A model generated the notes under the pieces. That model was not told the origin of the DNA and searched no databases. It worked only from the letters and a program-made list of their open reading frames with translations. Made by a program: the position numbers and the translations under genes. Shown here piece after piece: positions 26,579 through 36,876 of a stretch of DNA of 64,000 nt (its first letter is position 1; the number at the start of each line of letters is the position of its first letter). Source of the stretch: Paeniglutamicibacter quisquiliarum (GTDB taxonomy: Bacteria > Actinomycetota > Actinomycetes > Actinomycetales > Micrococcaceae); assembly GCF_019084045.1 (NCBI RefSeq), contig NZ_JAHRED010000001.1, positions 558,001 to 622,000 of the forward strand, read 5' to 3'.

Positions 26579-27109
26579 GCGTCATTCCATCCACGTGCTG
26601 CGCGGGATATCCGGCAACACGATTTGTGCATTCTTGTTTCACTTTGCCGTTGCATTCGGCTGGTGAGCCTCGTGCAAACGGATGAGACTTAGGCCATCCA
26701 CGCTAACAGCCCGGCGACGAAAGGCAACAATTCCTCGGTGATTACCGGTTGATCCTGGACGCTTTCTCGGTGCGTTTGGCCCGTGATTTAGCCTCAGAAT
26801 CGGAGTTGCGACATCGTTATATTGGTGACCGGACAAAAATCAATTTTGGATCGTTTTGCGCCGGATGCTCCAGCCATCATCGATCGATGAATCCTGTGTT
26901 TTGTAAATATTATTTGGATGCTATTCGGTGATATTTACAGAATTAATCACGTCGGTCCAGGGTGTGGAACGGGGGGAGTGTCTGGACCTTGGAATGTTCA
27001 CCGGTTGGGTCGGAAGCGGAAAGCACGCGATGATGGGATTACACGATTCTTTTACTTCCACCTCCGACGCCAAAGGTGCGGCGGCGGTGAAACCCCAGGA
27101 GGCACACTC
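26579..27109. promoter_or_regulatory. AT-rich divergent intergenic region with a long inverted repeat
   Basis: This 530-bp stretch separates proV from the Rieske gene and is clearly richer in A and T than its surroundings between about 26750 and 26945. TGTAAATAT at 26902-26910 is repeated in inverse at 26931-26939, separated by 20 bp, a layout fitting a dimeric regulator or two half-sites. It must hold the promoters of both flanking genes; no gene is seen in it. Confidence 0.55.
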
Positions 27110-27448
27110 ATGAGCGAGGCCATCAACATCGGTTCCGTCGACAGCATCGACGAAGGAGAAGCCATCGTCATTCCGTCCGAGGACAACGGGACCAAGGAAG
27201 ACATAGCCGTGTTCCATGCCGAGGACGGCAACTTCTACGCCATCAACGACGAATGCACGCATGAGACCGCCTCACTGGCCGACGGCTGGATCGAAGGCAC
27301 CGAGGTGGAGTGCCCGGTCCACGCGGCCAAGTTCTGCCTCAAGTCCGGGGAGGCCCTCTGCCTGCCGGCCACCGTGGGAGCCCGGACCCACAAAATCGAG
27401 GTCAAGGACGGGGAGCTGTTGCTCTACCCCGAAACCCCTGCAGTCTGA
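27110..27448 (+). CDS. Rieske-type [2Fe-2S] ferredoxin (non-haem oxygenase ferredoxin component)
   Basis: 112 aa. The cluster ligands are complete: C-T-H at about residues 46-48 and C-P-V-H at about 64-67. Length and lack of a membrane anchor fit the soluble ferredoxins (BphF/CarAc/HcaC type) of ring-hydroxylating dioxygenases. CAGGAGG lies before the ATG. No oxygenase alpha subunit is in this part of the window; the ferredoxin reductase at the right edge could be a functional partner but is 36 kb away. Confidence 0.93.
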   Translation: MSEAINIGSVDSIDEGEAIVIPSEDNGTKEDIAVFHAEDGNFYAINDECTHETASLADGWIEGTEVECPVHAAKFCLKSGEALCLPATVGARTHKIEVKDGELLLYPETPAV

Positions 27449-27660
27449 CTGATGCTGCAACCCCGCTGATCGAGCGGTGCACCAGAGGATCACGCGACAT
27501 TCGTTCCCTGAGAACGGCCGTTGGATCTAGGTGATGCCGCTGCTGTTCGACGTCGAGACCGGTCTGACATCCGAAGTGACGCCGAGGTCGGGTTTGATTC
27601 GCCCGTGGGTGGACCGTCGCGCCACATGGGAGCCAATGCCTGATGCTGAAGCCTTGTCTT

Positions 27661-29985
27661 CTAGTCCGACCGGCCCATTGCAGTTGCCCACGACGCGATT
27701 TGGGAGCGGGTTCTAAAACTAAGCTTGGCCAGGATGCGCTCGACGTGGCCGTCCACCGTGCGCGGGGAAATTACCAACTGCTGGGCGATGAGCCGGTTGG
27801 TCAATCCTTGGGCAACAAGACCGGCGACTTGCATCTCTTTCTTGGTTAGCGGGTTATTCCCGGAGGAGTGCTTCGCTGGGCTAGTGGTCACGCCCAGGGC
27901 ACAGTCGATTGCTTGGGTCTTGGACATCCTGTGTTCGTCCTTGGTTTTCGAGACATAGCGACGGCCAAGGGCCTCGCGCATGCGACGGTTGCTAGTCAAC
28001 GAAGCTTTGTGCATGTGCGGACCAAAGGCCGCGACCGTGATGCCCAATTCGGACCAGACCGAGGCTACGGCATGTGCCAGTTCTGCGGCCCGATCGTAGT
28101 CGCCCATCGACACTGTGATCCAGTGCAACGTCTCAAGGCTTAGCGCCACGCATACGCCGTCTTGGAAAGTGTATTGCTGAATGCGTAGCGCCTCGGTGAC
28201 GGCGGTGACGGCCGAGGCATACTCGCCAAGCTGCCAGTAGCTGATCCCGCGGATCCAGTATGCATATGCCCGGTTCCATAGCTCACCGTGGGAGGTGGCG
28301 ATTTCGATGACCTGGCGGCACGTTTCCAGCGCCGCCTCGAGACGGTTGTCCAACGCCTGGGCCATGCCAAGCTGGAAGAGAGCTGTCAGCTTGGCCGCTG
28401 TATCACCATGGGCGTCATGTGCCTTGCTGACCTTCCGGTACAGCTCGATGGCTCCAACCAAATCGCCGCTGAACATTCGATGCAGGGCAAGCCAATGTTC
28501 GGCATGTGCCTCTAGCGCGGGATCCTCAAGTTTCTGGGCGCTTGTGAGGCACCGGCGGGCGTAGTCTGCTCCGGTGTCGTGATCTCCCTGGATGAGGCTG
28601 ACCCAGGCGGCGACCCACATGGCCGAGGCATAGCTGAGTGGATCGGCTTCCGAGGGCTTCGACAAGACCCTGTCGAGCAGCGCACGGCCTTCGGTGATGA
28701 AATTCCCGGAGACCCATTGGTAGCGCAGCAGAGAAGCCAGCCGGGCAGCAGTTGCGTGCTCGCCTGGAGCTTCCAGAGCCCAATCCATGGCCGAGGTCAG
28801 ATTTGCCCTGTCGCCTCGTGCAGCTTGAAGGAATCGGCTTTGGTGCGGACTGCACCAGTTTCGAACCATGGTGTCGCATCGTTCCACATAGTGGTGCAAG
28901 TGTCTGGTGCGCAAGGTCTTCACCTCGTCCGGATTGGCCAGCAGCTCCTGGCCGTATTCGCGGATGGTCACGAGCTGGTGGTAGCGCAGCACTTCGCCGT
29001 CGCGGCGAACCGAGAGAATTGACTTTGCGACGAGGGAATCCAGGAGGTCGACAATGTCGTCCGATGGCAGTTCGCCAAACCCGCAGACCGCTTCTGCCGC
29101 CTCCATGTCGAAGCTGCCGGGGAACACCGACAGCCTCCGCCAAAGCATCTGCTCGGAATCGGAGCATAACTCGTAGCTCCAGTCGATGAGGGCCCGCAGC
29201 GTCTGCTGCCGAGGCAGGGCTGAGCGGTCACCACGGTTAAGCAACTGGAAACGTCGATCCAGGCGATCGAGCAGCTGGGTTGCCGACAAGGAGCGCAGGC
29301 GGGTGGTGGCTAGCTCGATGGCCAGGGGCATGCCATCCAATTGGGTGCACAACTGCGCCACGACCGGGGCGTTGTCCACGTCCAGGGCAAAGCCCGGCAC
29401 CACATTGCGCGCCCGGGCCACAAACAACGCGACGGCCTCGAAACTTTCCAGCTGCTCGACCCGCACGGGATCATCGATTGGAGGGGTCGACATCGGGGGA
29501 ATGGCATAAAGGGTTTCTCCCGTAATGCCCACCGGTTCGCGGCTGGTGGCTAGAATGCGCACGTCGGGAGCCTGGCCAAGTATCCTGTGCACCAGCACGC
29601 TGACCTCGTCGAGCAGGTGCTCGCAGTTGTCCAGAACCAGCAACAGCTCCTTGTCCTGCAGGAAATCGGCCAGTCGGTCAAGGGCAGGGCGCTGCGACTG
29701 GTCCGAGACTTCCAACGCCGCTGCCACGACCGCGGCGACAGACGCTGTCTTGGTCAGTGGTGCCAACTCGACGATCCTGACCCCGTCGCGGTAGGCCCGG
29801 CGCGCCTGCTGGGTAATCTCCCCCGCCATCCGGGTCTTGCCCACGCCTCCCGCGCCCGTCAGTGTGACCAGTCGGGAAGTGGACATCAAGGCCTTGGCCT
29901 CCGCCATTTCGTGCCGCCGACCGATGAAGGAAGTCATTGAAAGTCGGCCCGCGGTGAATTGATGATCGATTGGTTGCCTAGTCAT
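27661..29985 (-). CDS. LuxR-family regulator with N-terminal NTPase and TPR-like core
   Basis: 774 aa. The Walker A G-A-G-G-V-G-K-T is at 44-51, followed by an NB-ARC-like region with L-L-V-L-D-N-C-E-H-L-L. The middle is helical and TPR-like, and the last 60 residues form a LuxR helix-turn-helix (L-T-K-K-E-M-Q-V-A-G-L-V-A-Q-G-L-T-N-R-L-I-A-type, ending R-T-V-D-G-H-V). Such regulators respond to a ligand bound by the helical core. GGAGAA precedes ATG 29985. It is divergent from hpaC and is the obvious candidate activator of hpaCB. It is convergent with the Rieske gene. Confidence 0.88.
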   Translation of the reverse strand: MTRQPIDHQFTAGRLSMTSFIGRRHEMAEAKALMSTSRLVTLTGAGGVGKTRMAGEITQQARRAYRDGVRIVELAPLTKTASVAAVVAAALEVSDQSQRPALDRLADFLQDKELLLVLDNCEHLLDEVSVLVHRILGQAPDVRILATSREPVGITGETLYAIPPMSTPPIDDPVRVEQLESFEAVALFVARARNVVPGFALDVDNAPVVAQLCTQLDGMPLAIELATTRLRSLSATQLLDRLDRRFQLLNRGDRSALPRQQTLRALIDWSYELCSDSEQMLWRRLSVFPGSFDMEAAEAVCGFGELPSDDIVDLLDSLVAKSILSVRRDGEVLRYHQLVTIREYGQELLANPDEVKTLRTRHLHHYVERCDTMVRNWCSPHQSRFLQAARGDRANLTSAMDWALEAPGEHATAARLASLLRYQWVSGNFITEGRALLDRVLSKPSEADPLSYASAMWVAAWVSLIQGDHDTGADYARRCLTSAQKLEDPALEAHAEHWLALHRMFSGDLVGAIELYRKVSKAHDAHGDTAAKLTALFQLGMAQALDNRLEAALETCRQVIEIATSHGELWNRAYAYWIRGISYWQLGEYASAVTAVTEALRIQQYTFQDGVCVALSLETLHWITVSMGDYDRAAELAHAVASVWSELGITVAAFGPHMHKASLTSNRRMREALGRRYVSKTKDEHRMSKTQAIDCALGVTTSPAKHSSGNNPLTKKEMQVAGLVAQGLTNRLIAQQLVISPRTVDGHVERILAKLSFRTRSQIASWATAMGRSD

Positions 29986-30229
29986 CGGTTGTTTTTCTCC
30001 AGTCTGCTGCCGCGGACTTCTGCCGTGCGCGGTGGGTCCTGGGGCGGTGCCGTGCACGCCCGAAACCCTATAGTTCGGATCCAAGTCTCTCACCCGGGGC
30101 TGGACGTTTTATGGCGCAGGCCACAAAGCAGGTAGCTGAGGGGGTGGTTCTACGCATGTGGCCGGGAGAAGTTCGGTCCAAGCTGGTGTGCATCCACCAA
30201 ACCGAGACCACGGAACCAGGGAGCGAACC

Positions 30230-30817
30230 ATGAGCCAGCAACCAGCCCCGACCGGCCAGCTGCCGGATATCGATCCGCGCCAGCTGCGTAATGCCTTCGG
30301 CAAGTTTGCCACCGGTGTCACCGTGGTCACCTGCCGCACCCCGGACGGCGTGCCGCACGGAGCCACGGTCAACGCATTCACTGCGGTGTCCCTGGATCCG
30401 CCGCTGGCCCAGGTCACCCTGATCCGCGGCAACAAGATCTCCGGGCTCCTCGAGGACTCCCCGTTCGCCATCAACATCATGTCCTCCGGACAAATGGATA
30501 CCTGCCTGAACTTCGCCGGCAAGCCGATGAAAGGCGAGGTGGCGTGGCGCCCGGATGCCGAGGGCATCCCGGTGCTTCAAGGCAACAGCGCAACTCTGGA
30601 ATGTGAGCCCTGGGCCATCTATGACGGCGGAGACCACCTTATCGTCGTCGGCAGGGTCATCGCACTGCACAGCAATGACGAACTGGACCCCCTGTGCTTC
30701 TTCGCGGGCAAATTCCGGGAGATCGGCGACCACGTGGGAGGTGCTCCCTGGGCCTCGTGCGGTGACAGCATGGCCACCGGATGGTTCGAGGGCAGCACCG
30801 ACTTCAACGCCTTCTGA
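30230..30817 (+). CDS. hpaC: Flavin reductase component of an aromatic monooxygenase (HpaC-like)
   Basis: 195 aa. The flavin-reductase-like domain starts F-A-T-G-V-T-V-V-T, continues [15 protein letters not shown] and contains G-R-V-I-A-L near the end, as in HpaC and other short-chain flavin reductases. It supplies reduced FAD to the oxygenase encoded 49 bp downstream. CAGGGAG precedes ATG 30230; the frame extends to 30158 but without a good site. The pair is divergent from a LuxR gene. Confidence 0.9.
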   Translation: MSQQPAPTGQLPDIDPRQLRNAFGKFATGVTVVTCRTPDGVPHGATVNAFTAVSLDPPLAQVTLIRGNKISGLLEDSPFAINIMSSGQMDTCLNFAGKPMKGEVAWRPDAEGIPVLQGNSATLECEPWAIYDGGDHLIVVGRVIALHSNDELDPLCFFAGKFREIGDHVGGAPWASCGDSMATGWFEGSTDFNAF

Positions 30818-30866
30818 AAATTTCGTCCCACCACCATTTCAACCCCCAGCAAAGGAGCTGAACACC

Positions 30867-32462
30867 ATGACACAAGCACCAGAAGCCGAAAAGAACCTTG
30901 CGGACATGTCCGAACGGACCACGCCTGCCAATCCCAAGCTGCCGATGACCGGCGACGAATACATCGAATCGCTGCGCGACGGCCGCGAGGTCTACATACA
31001 TGGCGAGCGCGTCGAGGACGTGACCACCCACCCTGCATTCCGCAACTCGGTTCGGATGGCCGCACGCCTGTACGACGGTTTCCACGACCCGGCCACCTCA
31101 GGCAAGCTGCTTTCCCCGACCGACACCGGTTCCGGCGGCATGACCCACCCGTTCTTCAAGGTCCCCAAATCCGTTGAGGACCTGAAAGAATCCCGCACCG
31201 CCATCGAGACCTGGGCCCGGATGAGCTACGGCTGGCTGGGCCGCTCACCGGACTACAAGGCTGCATTCCTGGGAACCCTCGGATCCATGCCGGAGTTCTA
31301 CTCGCCATACCAGGAGAACGCGTTGCGCTGGTACAAGGAATCGCAGGAGAAGGTCCTGTACTGGAACCACGCGATCATCAACCCGCCTGTGGACCGCCAT
31401 CTGCCGCCGGACGAAGTGTCGGACGTTTTCATGAAGGTGGAAAAGGAGACCGACAACGGAGTGATCGTCTCGGGCGCCAAGGTCGTGGCCACCGGTTCGG
31501 CGATCACCAACTTCAACTTCATCTCCCACTACGGATTGCCGATCAAGAAGAAGGAATACGCGCTGATCTGCACCGTGCCGATGGACGCCCCGGGAGTGAA
31601 GCTGATTTCCCGCACCTCCTACGCGCAGAACGCCGCGGTGACCGGTACCCCGTTTGACTACCCGCTTTCCTCACGCATGGACGAGAACGACGCGGTGTTC
31701 GTCTTCGACAAGGTGCTGGTGCCGTGGGAGAACATCTTCGCCTATGGGGACCCCGACCAGATCAACGGTTTCATGCCACAGACCGGCTTTATCCAGCGCT
31801 TCACCTTCCAGGGCTGCATCCGCCTGGCCGTGAAGCTGGACTTCATTGCCGGGCTGCTGCTCAAGGCCCTGGAAATCACCGGCACCCAGGACTTCCGCGG
31901 CGTGCAGGCCCGGGCCGGCGAGGTCATCGGCTGGCGCAATCTGTTCTGGGGCCTAGTGGACGGGATGATGCTCAACCCGGACAAGGGACCGAACGGCTCG
32001 GTGCTGCCGAAGATGGAATATGGCCTGGCCTACCGCATGTTCATGGCCCAGGGCTACTCGCGCATCAAGGAGATCATCGAGCAGGACGTGGCCTCGGGCC
32101 TCATCTATCTACCCAGCGGCGCCTTGGATTTCCAGAACATGGAAATCCGCCCGTACCTGGACAAGTACGTGCGAGGTTCGAACGGCGTGCAGGCCGTGGA
32201 CCGCGTCAAATTGATGAAGCTGCTGTGGGACGCGATCGGCTCCGAGTTCGGCGGCCGTCATGAGTTGTACGAACGCAACTATTCGGGCAACCACGAGAAC
32301 GTGCGCGTCGAAATGTTGATGCACGCCAAGCAGACCGGCACCGCAGGCATGATGAACGGCATGGTCGAACAGTGCATGGGCGAGTACAACCTGGACGGCT
32401 GGACCGTGCCGGACCTTTTCAACAGCGACGATGTCAACGCATATATGAAGCGCGGACGCTAG
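30867..32462 (+). CDS. hpaB: 4-hydroxyphenylacetate 3-hydroxylase family oxygenase (HpaB-like)
   Basis: 531 aa, in the usual range for FADH2-dependent HpaB-type hydroxylases. The N-terminus has [17 protein letters not shown] and [10 protein letters not shown]. The flavin-side segment includes I-S-R-T-S-Y and [15 protein letters not shown]. It ortho-hydroxylates a phenol with O2 and reduced flavin from HpaC. Whether the substrate is 4-hydroxyphenylacetate, phenol or a chlorophenol cannot be told. No homoprotocatechuate ring-cleavage genes are nearby, so the product must be handled elsewhere. Confidence 0.9.
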   Translation: MTQAPEAEKNLADMSERTTPANPKLPMTGDEYIESLRDGREVYIHGERVEDVTTHPAFRNSVRMAARLYDGFHDPATSGKLLSPTDTGSGGMTHPFFKVPKSVEDLKESRTAIETWARMSYGWLGRSPDYKAAFLGTLGSMPEFYSPYQENALRWYKESQEKVLYWNHAIINPPVDRHLPPDEVSDVFMKVEKETDNGVIVSGAKVVATGSAITNFNFISHYGLPIKKKEYALICTVPMDAPGVKLISRTSYAQNAAVTGTPFDYPLSSRMDENDAVFVFDKVLVPWENIFAYGDPDQINGFMPQTGFIQRFTFQGCIRLAVKLDFIAGLLLKALEITGTQDFRGVQARAGEVIGWRNLFWGLVDGMMLNPDKGPNGSVLPKMEYGLAYRMFMAQGYSRIKEIIEQDVASGLIYLPSGALDFQNMEIRPYLDKYVRGSNGVQAVDRVKLMKLLWDAIGSEFGGRHELYERNYSGNHENVRVEMLMHAKQTGTAGMMNGMVEQCMGEYNLDGWTVPDLFNSDDVNAYMKRGR

Positions 32463-32512
32463 CAGGGGCAGCCGATCGGCACCACCACGTGGTCGACCGG
32501 CTCGGGGAATGA

Positions 32513-32565
32513 AGATCTCCGGGCGGGATGGAAATCATCCAGATATTCATCCCGCCCGGAGATCT
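32513..32565 (+). terminator. Inverted repeat after hpaB, probable terminator
   Basis: A perfect 18-bp repeat (32513-32530 with 32548-32565) encloses 17 bases, and GGATG/CATCC could form an alternative inner stem. It lies 50 bp after the hpaB stop. Confidence 0.65.
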
Positions 32566-32660
32566 GTGGTTGCAACCATTGGAATGCGCAAGCATTCCAT
32601 GACCCAGCCGCGTGATGTGAAACCTTTTCACAGGCGGCGACATCGATTGGAAGGATCGCC

Positions 32661-33863
32661 ATGTGCGAGATTATGGGCCGGGCTGCTGCTGCGGGAGTTG
32701 CCCGACGGACGATGCTGGCAAGTTTTGGTCTCGGGGCCGCCGCCTTGGGAGTGGGCGCGTTTTCAGGCAAGGCGCAGGCCGCCGGGCCTCGCCCCGATCA
32801 GGTCCGAGATTTTGGGCCGGCACCACTGGGAAACCACCGGACACGACTGGTGTTGCTGGGGACCTCCGGCGGACCTCCGTACTGGCCGGGCGGTACGCGC
32901 GAGGGGATTTCCTCAGCACTCGTCGTGGGCGACAGATACTACTTGATCGATGCCGGCCACGGGGTCATGGGCCAACTAAGAAAGGCAAGGCTCGGTCCCA
33001 ATTTCGAGTCCGATATGGACGGCCCCTTGGATGTGCTGGCCGGGATCTTCCTGACCCACCTACACTCCGATCACGTGGTGGACCTGAACAACATCCTCAG
33101 CGAGGGAATTTTCAACGGACTGCAGCATGTGCAAGGGAAGGTGCCGATCTGGGGGCCCGGCAACCGCGGCGAGTTGCCCGAGCTCTTTGGTGATGGGAAA
33201 GCGCCGAAGCCGGTTAGTCCCAAAAACCCCACCCCGGGCACGAAGGAAATGACCGACCTGCTAGTTCAGGCCTTCGCCACGGACTTCAACGACCGCCTCT
33301 TTGACAACCGCAAACCGCGCCCGGAGGAACTTTGGGAGGCTTTCGATGTTCCAGTGCCCAAGAAGTACATGAAGAATCCGAACACCGATCCGTGCCCGGT
33401 CATGGAGCCATTCGTGTTCTTCGAGGACGACCGGGTCAAGGTCTCGGCCATTCTCGTCAACCACGCGCCGGTGTTCCCAGCCCTGGCCTACCGGTTCGAC
33501 ACCGAAGACGGTTCCGTGGTCTTCTCCGGCGACACGGGACTGACACCGAACATCATTACCCTGGCCAAGGGTGCAGACGTGCTGGTGCACGAGGTCATCG
33601 ACAAGTCCTGGCCTGAATCCCTCTTCCCGCAGCCACGAACCGACGCGCAGGAAGGCCTGTACCAGCACTTGATCCGATCCCACACCCTGATCGAGGACGT
33701 GGGAAGGGTCGCCCAGGAGGCAGGAGTGGGGACCTTGGTGCTTTCGCACATGGTTCCCGGCAATCGTCCGGACGAAGTCTGGGTGCCCTGCGGCGACGGC
33801 TTTGACGGGCGGCTGGTCATCGGACATGATCTGGACGTCATTGGCGTGGGTCAGCCGGGGTAG
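32661..33863 (+). CDS. Tat-exported metallo-beta-lactamase-fold hydrolase
   Basis: 400 aa. The N-terminus has A-R-R-T-M-L-A-S-F followed by an Ala/Gly-rich segment ending K-A-Q-A-A, a good twin-arginine signal. The MBL zinc motif is T-H-L-H-S-D-H at about 131-137, with later H and D ligands in V-N-H-A-P-V, F-S-G-D-T-G and L-S-H-M-V-P. The RNase Z/arylsulfatase-like arrangement is clear, but the reaction is not. A paralogue without signal peptide lies at 43956-45032. Position after hpaCB suggests a role with aromatic or ester substrates outside the cytoplasm, which is inference. Confidence 0.85.
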   Translation: MCEIMGRAAAAGVARRTMLASFGLGAAALGVGAFSGKAQAAGPRPDQVRDFGPAPLGNHRTRLVLLGTSGGPPYWPGGTREGISSALVVGDRYYLIDAGHGVMGQLRKARLGPNFESDMDGPLDVLAGIFLTHLHSDHVVDLNNILSEGIFNGLQHVQGKVPIWGPGNRGELPELFGDGKAPKPVSPKNPTPGTKEMTDLLVQAFATDFNDRLFDNRKPRPEELWEAFDVPVPKKYMKNPNTDPCPVMEPFVFFEDDRVKVSAILVNHAPVFPALAYRFDTEDGSVVFSGDTGLTPNIITLAKGADVLVHEVIDKSWPESLFPQPRTDAQEGLYQHLIRSHTLIEDVGRVAQEAGVGTLVLSHMVPGNRPDEVWVPCGDGFDGRLVIGHDLDVIGVGQPG

Positions 33864-33880
33864 TCGGCAATCGGTGTGGG

Positions 33881-33915
33881 AGCGGGGCGGAATCGAGGGC
33901 CGATTCCGCCCCGCT
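33881..33915 (+). terminator. Intrinsic terminator after the exported MBL gene
   Basis: A perfect 15-bp stem (AGCGGGGCGGAATCG with its complement) and five-base loop, 17 bp after the stop. No T-run. The following 34000-34170 shows no gene. Confidence 0.75.
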
Positions 33916-34172
33916 TCGATGTGTCCGGCCGAATGCACTGTGCAAAGCGGCCTCACGGTGGCCGGGCGCGGAATCGGCTCACAGTTTCGATGGGCCCGCG
34001 GCGCGAAAGGTTGAGGCGGAGTGGCGGGCGAATTAGGCGTATGCCGGTCGGCCCGCCACGCAGCCGGGAGTGAAGAGGCAGTTCCGAAGGAACACGGCCT
34101 GCATCAGTCTTTTCTCCCCGCATCGGGCGCACCCGAGCCGGGCGTTTATGGCCCATGCCTTCAGGCAGCGCG

Positions 34173-34230
34173 TTGAACGGTGTTCAAGATTGGGTGTACG
34201 GTGAATCCAGAATCTATTGAACGGTGTTCA
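34173..34230 (+). promoter_or_regulatory. Tandem BioQ-like operators and promoter of the biotin operon
   Basis: TTGAAC-GGT-GTTCAA (34173-34187) is a perfect palindrome and TTGAAC-GGT-GTTCA (34217-34230) nearly repeats it 44 bp downstream. They resemble the TGAAC-N3-GTTAC sites of the TetR-type biotin regulator BioQ of actinobacteria. TTGGGT-N17-TCTATT (34190-34218) is a plausible promoter, its -10 overlapping the second site. No bioQ gene is in the window. Confidence 0.75.
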
Positions 34231-34285
34231 GTTTCTCGTTGTGAGGCGCCTGGCACCGCTCCACCTCGGAAGGCCATCGATACCC

Positions 34286-35530
34286 ATGACCACGATCAAC
34301 ACCGTTCCTACAGTTGCGACTTCTCCGGGCAGGCACGTTTCACCCGCCGGGATCCCGGATGCCGCAAACCTTGCGGCGCGCATCGATTCCGGCCACCGTC
34401 TCACCGCCGCCGAGGCCCTCGCGGTTCTCGGCACCGAGGATGAGGCGACCCTGGCGCTGGTCGCCGCGGCCGGAACGCTGCGCCGCAAGCACTTCGGCAA
34501 CACGGTCAAGGTCAACTACCTGGTGAACCTCAAGTCGGGGCTCTGCCCCGAGGACTGCACCTACTGCTCCCAGCGGCTGGGATCCAAGGCAGAGATCCTC
34601 AAGTACACGTGGCTGAAACCGGAGGAAGCCGTGCGCCAGGCGGGGCTGGGAGTCGCCGGTGGTGCGTCGCGCGTGTGCATGGTCGCATCTGGCAAGGGTC
34701 CCACGGACCGGGACGTGGACCGGGTGGCCACGATGGTCGAGCAGCTCAAGGACGAGCATCCGCACGTCGAGGTCTGCGCCTGCCTGGGCATCCTCAAGGA
34801 CGGGCAGGCGGACCGGCTCAAGGCCGCCGGAGCCGATGCCTACAACCACAACCTGAACACCGCCGAGTCGCTCTACCCGGAGATTTGCTCGACCCACACC
34901 TTCGCCGAGCGCGTTGACACCGTCGGGAAGGCCAAGGGTGCCGGGCTCTCACCGTGCTCCGGACTCATCGTGGGCATGGGGGAAACCCCCGAACAGCTCG
35001 TCGAGGCTGTTTTCGCCCTGCGCGACCTGGCCGCCGACTCGATCCCCGTGAATTTCCTGATGCCCTTCGACGGGACCCCGCTGGCCGGAACCTGGCATCT
35101 GACCCCGATGGCATGCCTGCGCATCCTCGCGCTGGTCCGCCTGGCCTGCCCAGCCACCGAGCTGCGCATGGCCGGCGGCCGGGAAATGCACCTGCGCTCC
35201 CTGCAGTCCACGGCGCTCGCCGTGGCCAATTCCCTGTTCCTTGGCGACTACCTCACCAGTGAGGGCCAGGACGCGCGGCGGGACCTGGAGATGATTTCGG
35301 ATGCCGGGTACGTGGTGCTGGGCCAAGAGGACATCGACCCCGCGGAATTGGCGGCACGGCTGCGGCACCGGGCCGACGAGGCCCCGGCGCAGCCCGGGGC
35401 CACGGGGTGCGGCAGTGCGTGCGGCAGTGCCTGCGGCAGCGCCACCCAGGGCTGCGGGCCGGCCGGCGGGCAGGGCGAACCGGTGCTGCGCCGCCGCGGC
35501 GCCGGCACCCCGGAAAGCCCCAACGCATGA
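34286..35530 (+). CDS. bioB: Biotin synthase with Cys-rich C-terminal extension
   Basis: 414 aa. The radical-SAM motif C-P-E-D-C-T-Y-C has C87, C91 and C94, and Y-N-H-N-L-N-T-A and M-A-G-G-R-E are conserved BioB segments. It inserts sulfur into dethiobiotin. Ordinary BioB proteins end near residue 345-360. This one continues with a tail from about 366 containing C375, C379, C383 and C390 in Gly/Ser/Ala-rich sequence. ATG 34286 is used; GGAAGG lies 13 bases upstream. The stop overlaps bioA by ATGA. First gene of bioB-A-F-P450-D. Confidence 0.96.
   Translation: MTTINTVPTVATSPGRHVSPAGIPDAANLAARIDSGHRLTAAEALAVLGTEDEATLALVAAAGTLRRKHFGNTVKVNYLVNLKSGLCPEDCTYCSQRLGSKAEILKYTWLKPEEAVRQAGLGVAGGASRVCMVASGKGPTDRDVDRVATMVEQLKDEHPHVEVCACLGILKDGQADRLKAAGADAYNHNLNTAESLYPEICSTHTFAERVDTVGKAKGAGLSPCSGLIVGMGETPEQLVEAVFALRDLAADSIPVNFLMPFDGTPLAGTWHLTPMACLRILALVRLACPATELRMAGGREMHLRSLQSTALAVANSLFLGDYLTSEGQDARRDLEMISDAGYVVLGQEDIDPAELAARLRHRADEAPAQPGATGCGSACGSACGSATQGCGPAGGQGEPVLRRRGAGTPESPNA
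35408..35443 (+). repeat. Three tandem 12-bp repeats in the bioB tail
   Basis: TGCGGCAGTGCG, TGCGGCAGTGCC and TGCGGCAGCGCC in direct succession encode Cys-Gly-Ser-Ala three times (residues 375-386). Confidence 0.9.
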
Positions 35531-36876
35531 GTTCCGCACCCCTCGGCCTGCTCGCCCGGGACTCGGGCCTGCTCTGGCACCCCTACGCGACGCTGGATGC
35601 CGGGGCGCACTATGCGGTGGAAGCGGCCCAGGGTGTCCGGCTATCGCTGAGGAATGAAGCGGGCACCCACGGGGTCATCGACGGAATGTCCTCCTGGTGG
35701 TCAATGGTGCACGGGTACCGCCACCCGGTGCTGGATGCCGCAGCGCACGAGCAGATCGACACGTTTAGCCACGTGATGTTCGGCGGGCTGACTCACTCGC
35801 CGGCGGTGGAATTGGCCGAACGCCTGGTGGCCATGGCCCCCGGGGACCTGCAACACGTGTTCCTGGCCGACTCCGGTTCCATCTCCGTGGAGGTGGCGCT
35901 CAAGCTCGCACTGCAATACCAGCACGCCCGCGGGCACGGCACGCGGCAGCGCTTCCTGGCCCTGCGCGGCGGCTACCACGGGGACACCTTTGCGGCGATG
36001 GGCGTGTGCGATCCGGTGGACGGCATGCACGCGGCCTTCGCCCCGCCGGGCCGCGAACAGGTTTTCCTGCCGCGCCCGCCGGCGGCCCGGCTCACCGCGA
36101 AGGGGCAGTGGGAGTCCGACGCCACGGAGCTGGCCGCGTGGGAAGCAGCGGCCAGAAACATCGCCGCCGCCCACGCCCCGGAGCTTGCGGGCATCATCTG
36201 CGAACCCGTCCTGCAGGGTGCAGGAGGCATGTACGTCTACGCGCCGCGCGCGCTGGCGATCCTCCGCGAGATCGCGGATGAACACGGGCTGTTGCTGATA
36301 GTTGACGAGATCGCCACCGGATTCGGGCGCACCGGCGCGCTCTTTGCCACCGAATGGGCACAGGTCGAACCCGACGTGATGTGCGTGGGCAAGGCGTTGA
36401 CCGGCGGCTACCTCTCCCTGGCGGCCATGCTGTGCACCGCCGAGGTGGCCGAAGTGCTGGGCGATGCAGGCGAGGCCTTGCTGCACGGGCCCACCTTCAT
36501 GGGCAACCCGCTGGCCTGCGCCGTGGCCAATGCATCGCTGGAGCTGCTCACCGGTGGTGGTGACCCGCGCTCGGCCTCCGCACCCTGGCGCGTCCAGGTT
36601 TCGGCGCTGGAATCCGGGCTGCGCGAAGCCCTGGCGCCGGCGCGTGCCCTGTCGTGCGTGAGGGAGATCCGCGTTCTCGGAGGCGTCGGCGTCATCCAGC
36701 TTTCCGAACCCGTGCGCGTGGCCGAGCTGACCCAGGCCGCGGTGCGCCGCGGGGCCTGGGTGCGGCCCTTCCGCGACCTGGTCTACGTCATGCCGCCCTA
36801 TATTGCCACGGCCGGGGACCTGTCGGTCCTGGGCGCTGCCCTGGTCGCGGCGGTGGGTGAAGTCCATGGAGACTAG
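35527..36876 (+). CDS. bioA: Adenosylmethionine-8-amino-7-oxononanoate aminotransferase
   Basis: 449 aa, class III aminotransferase. L-W-H-P-Y-A near the start and D-G-M-S-S-W-W are BioA hallmarks for S-adenosylmethionine and substrate binding. [11 protein letters not shown] precedes the PLP lysine in [10 protein letters not shown]. It converts 8-amino-7-oxononanoate to 7,8-diaminononanoate. ATG 35527 overlaps the bioB stop by four bases. Confidence 0.96.
   Translation: MSSAPLGLLARDSGLLWHPYATLDAGAHYAVEAAQGVRLSLRNEAGTHGVIDGMSSWWSMVHGYRHPVLDAAAHEQIDTFSHVMFGGLTHSPAVELAERLVAMAPGDLQHVFLADSGSISVEVALKLALQYQHARGHGTRQRFLALRGGYHGDTFAAMGVCDPVDGMHAAFAPPGREQVFLPRPPAARLTAKGQWESDATELAAWEAAARNIAAAHAPELAGIICEPVLQGAGGMYVYAPRALAILREIADEHGLLLIVDEIATGFGRTGALFATEWAQVEPDVMCVGKALTGGYLSLAAMLCTAEVAEVLGDAGEALLHGPTFMGNPLACAVANASLELLTGGGDPRSASAPWRVQVSALESGLREALAPARALSCVREIRVLGGVGVIQLSEPVRVAELTQAAVRRGAWVRPFRDLVYVMPPYIATAGDLSVLGAALVAAVGEVHGD

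Noticed and set aside
34173-34230. BirA-type biotin operator
   Set aside because: The arms (TTGAAC/GTTCAA, 3-bp spacer) do not fit BirA sites, which have TTGT arms with a spacer of about 15 bp; they fit the BioQ type.
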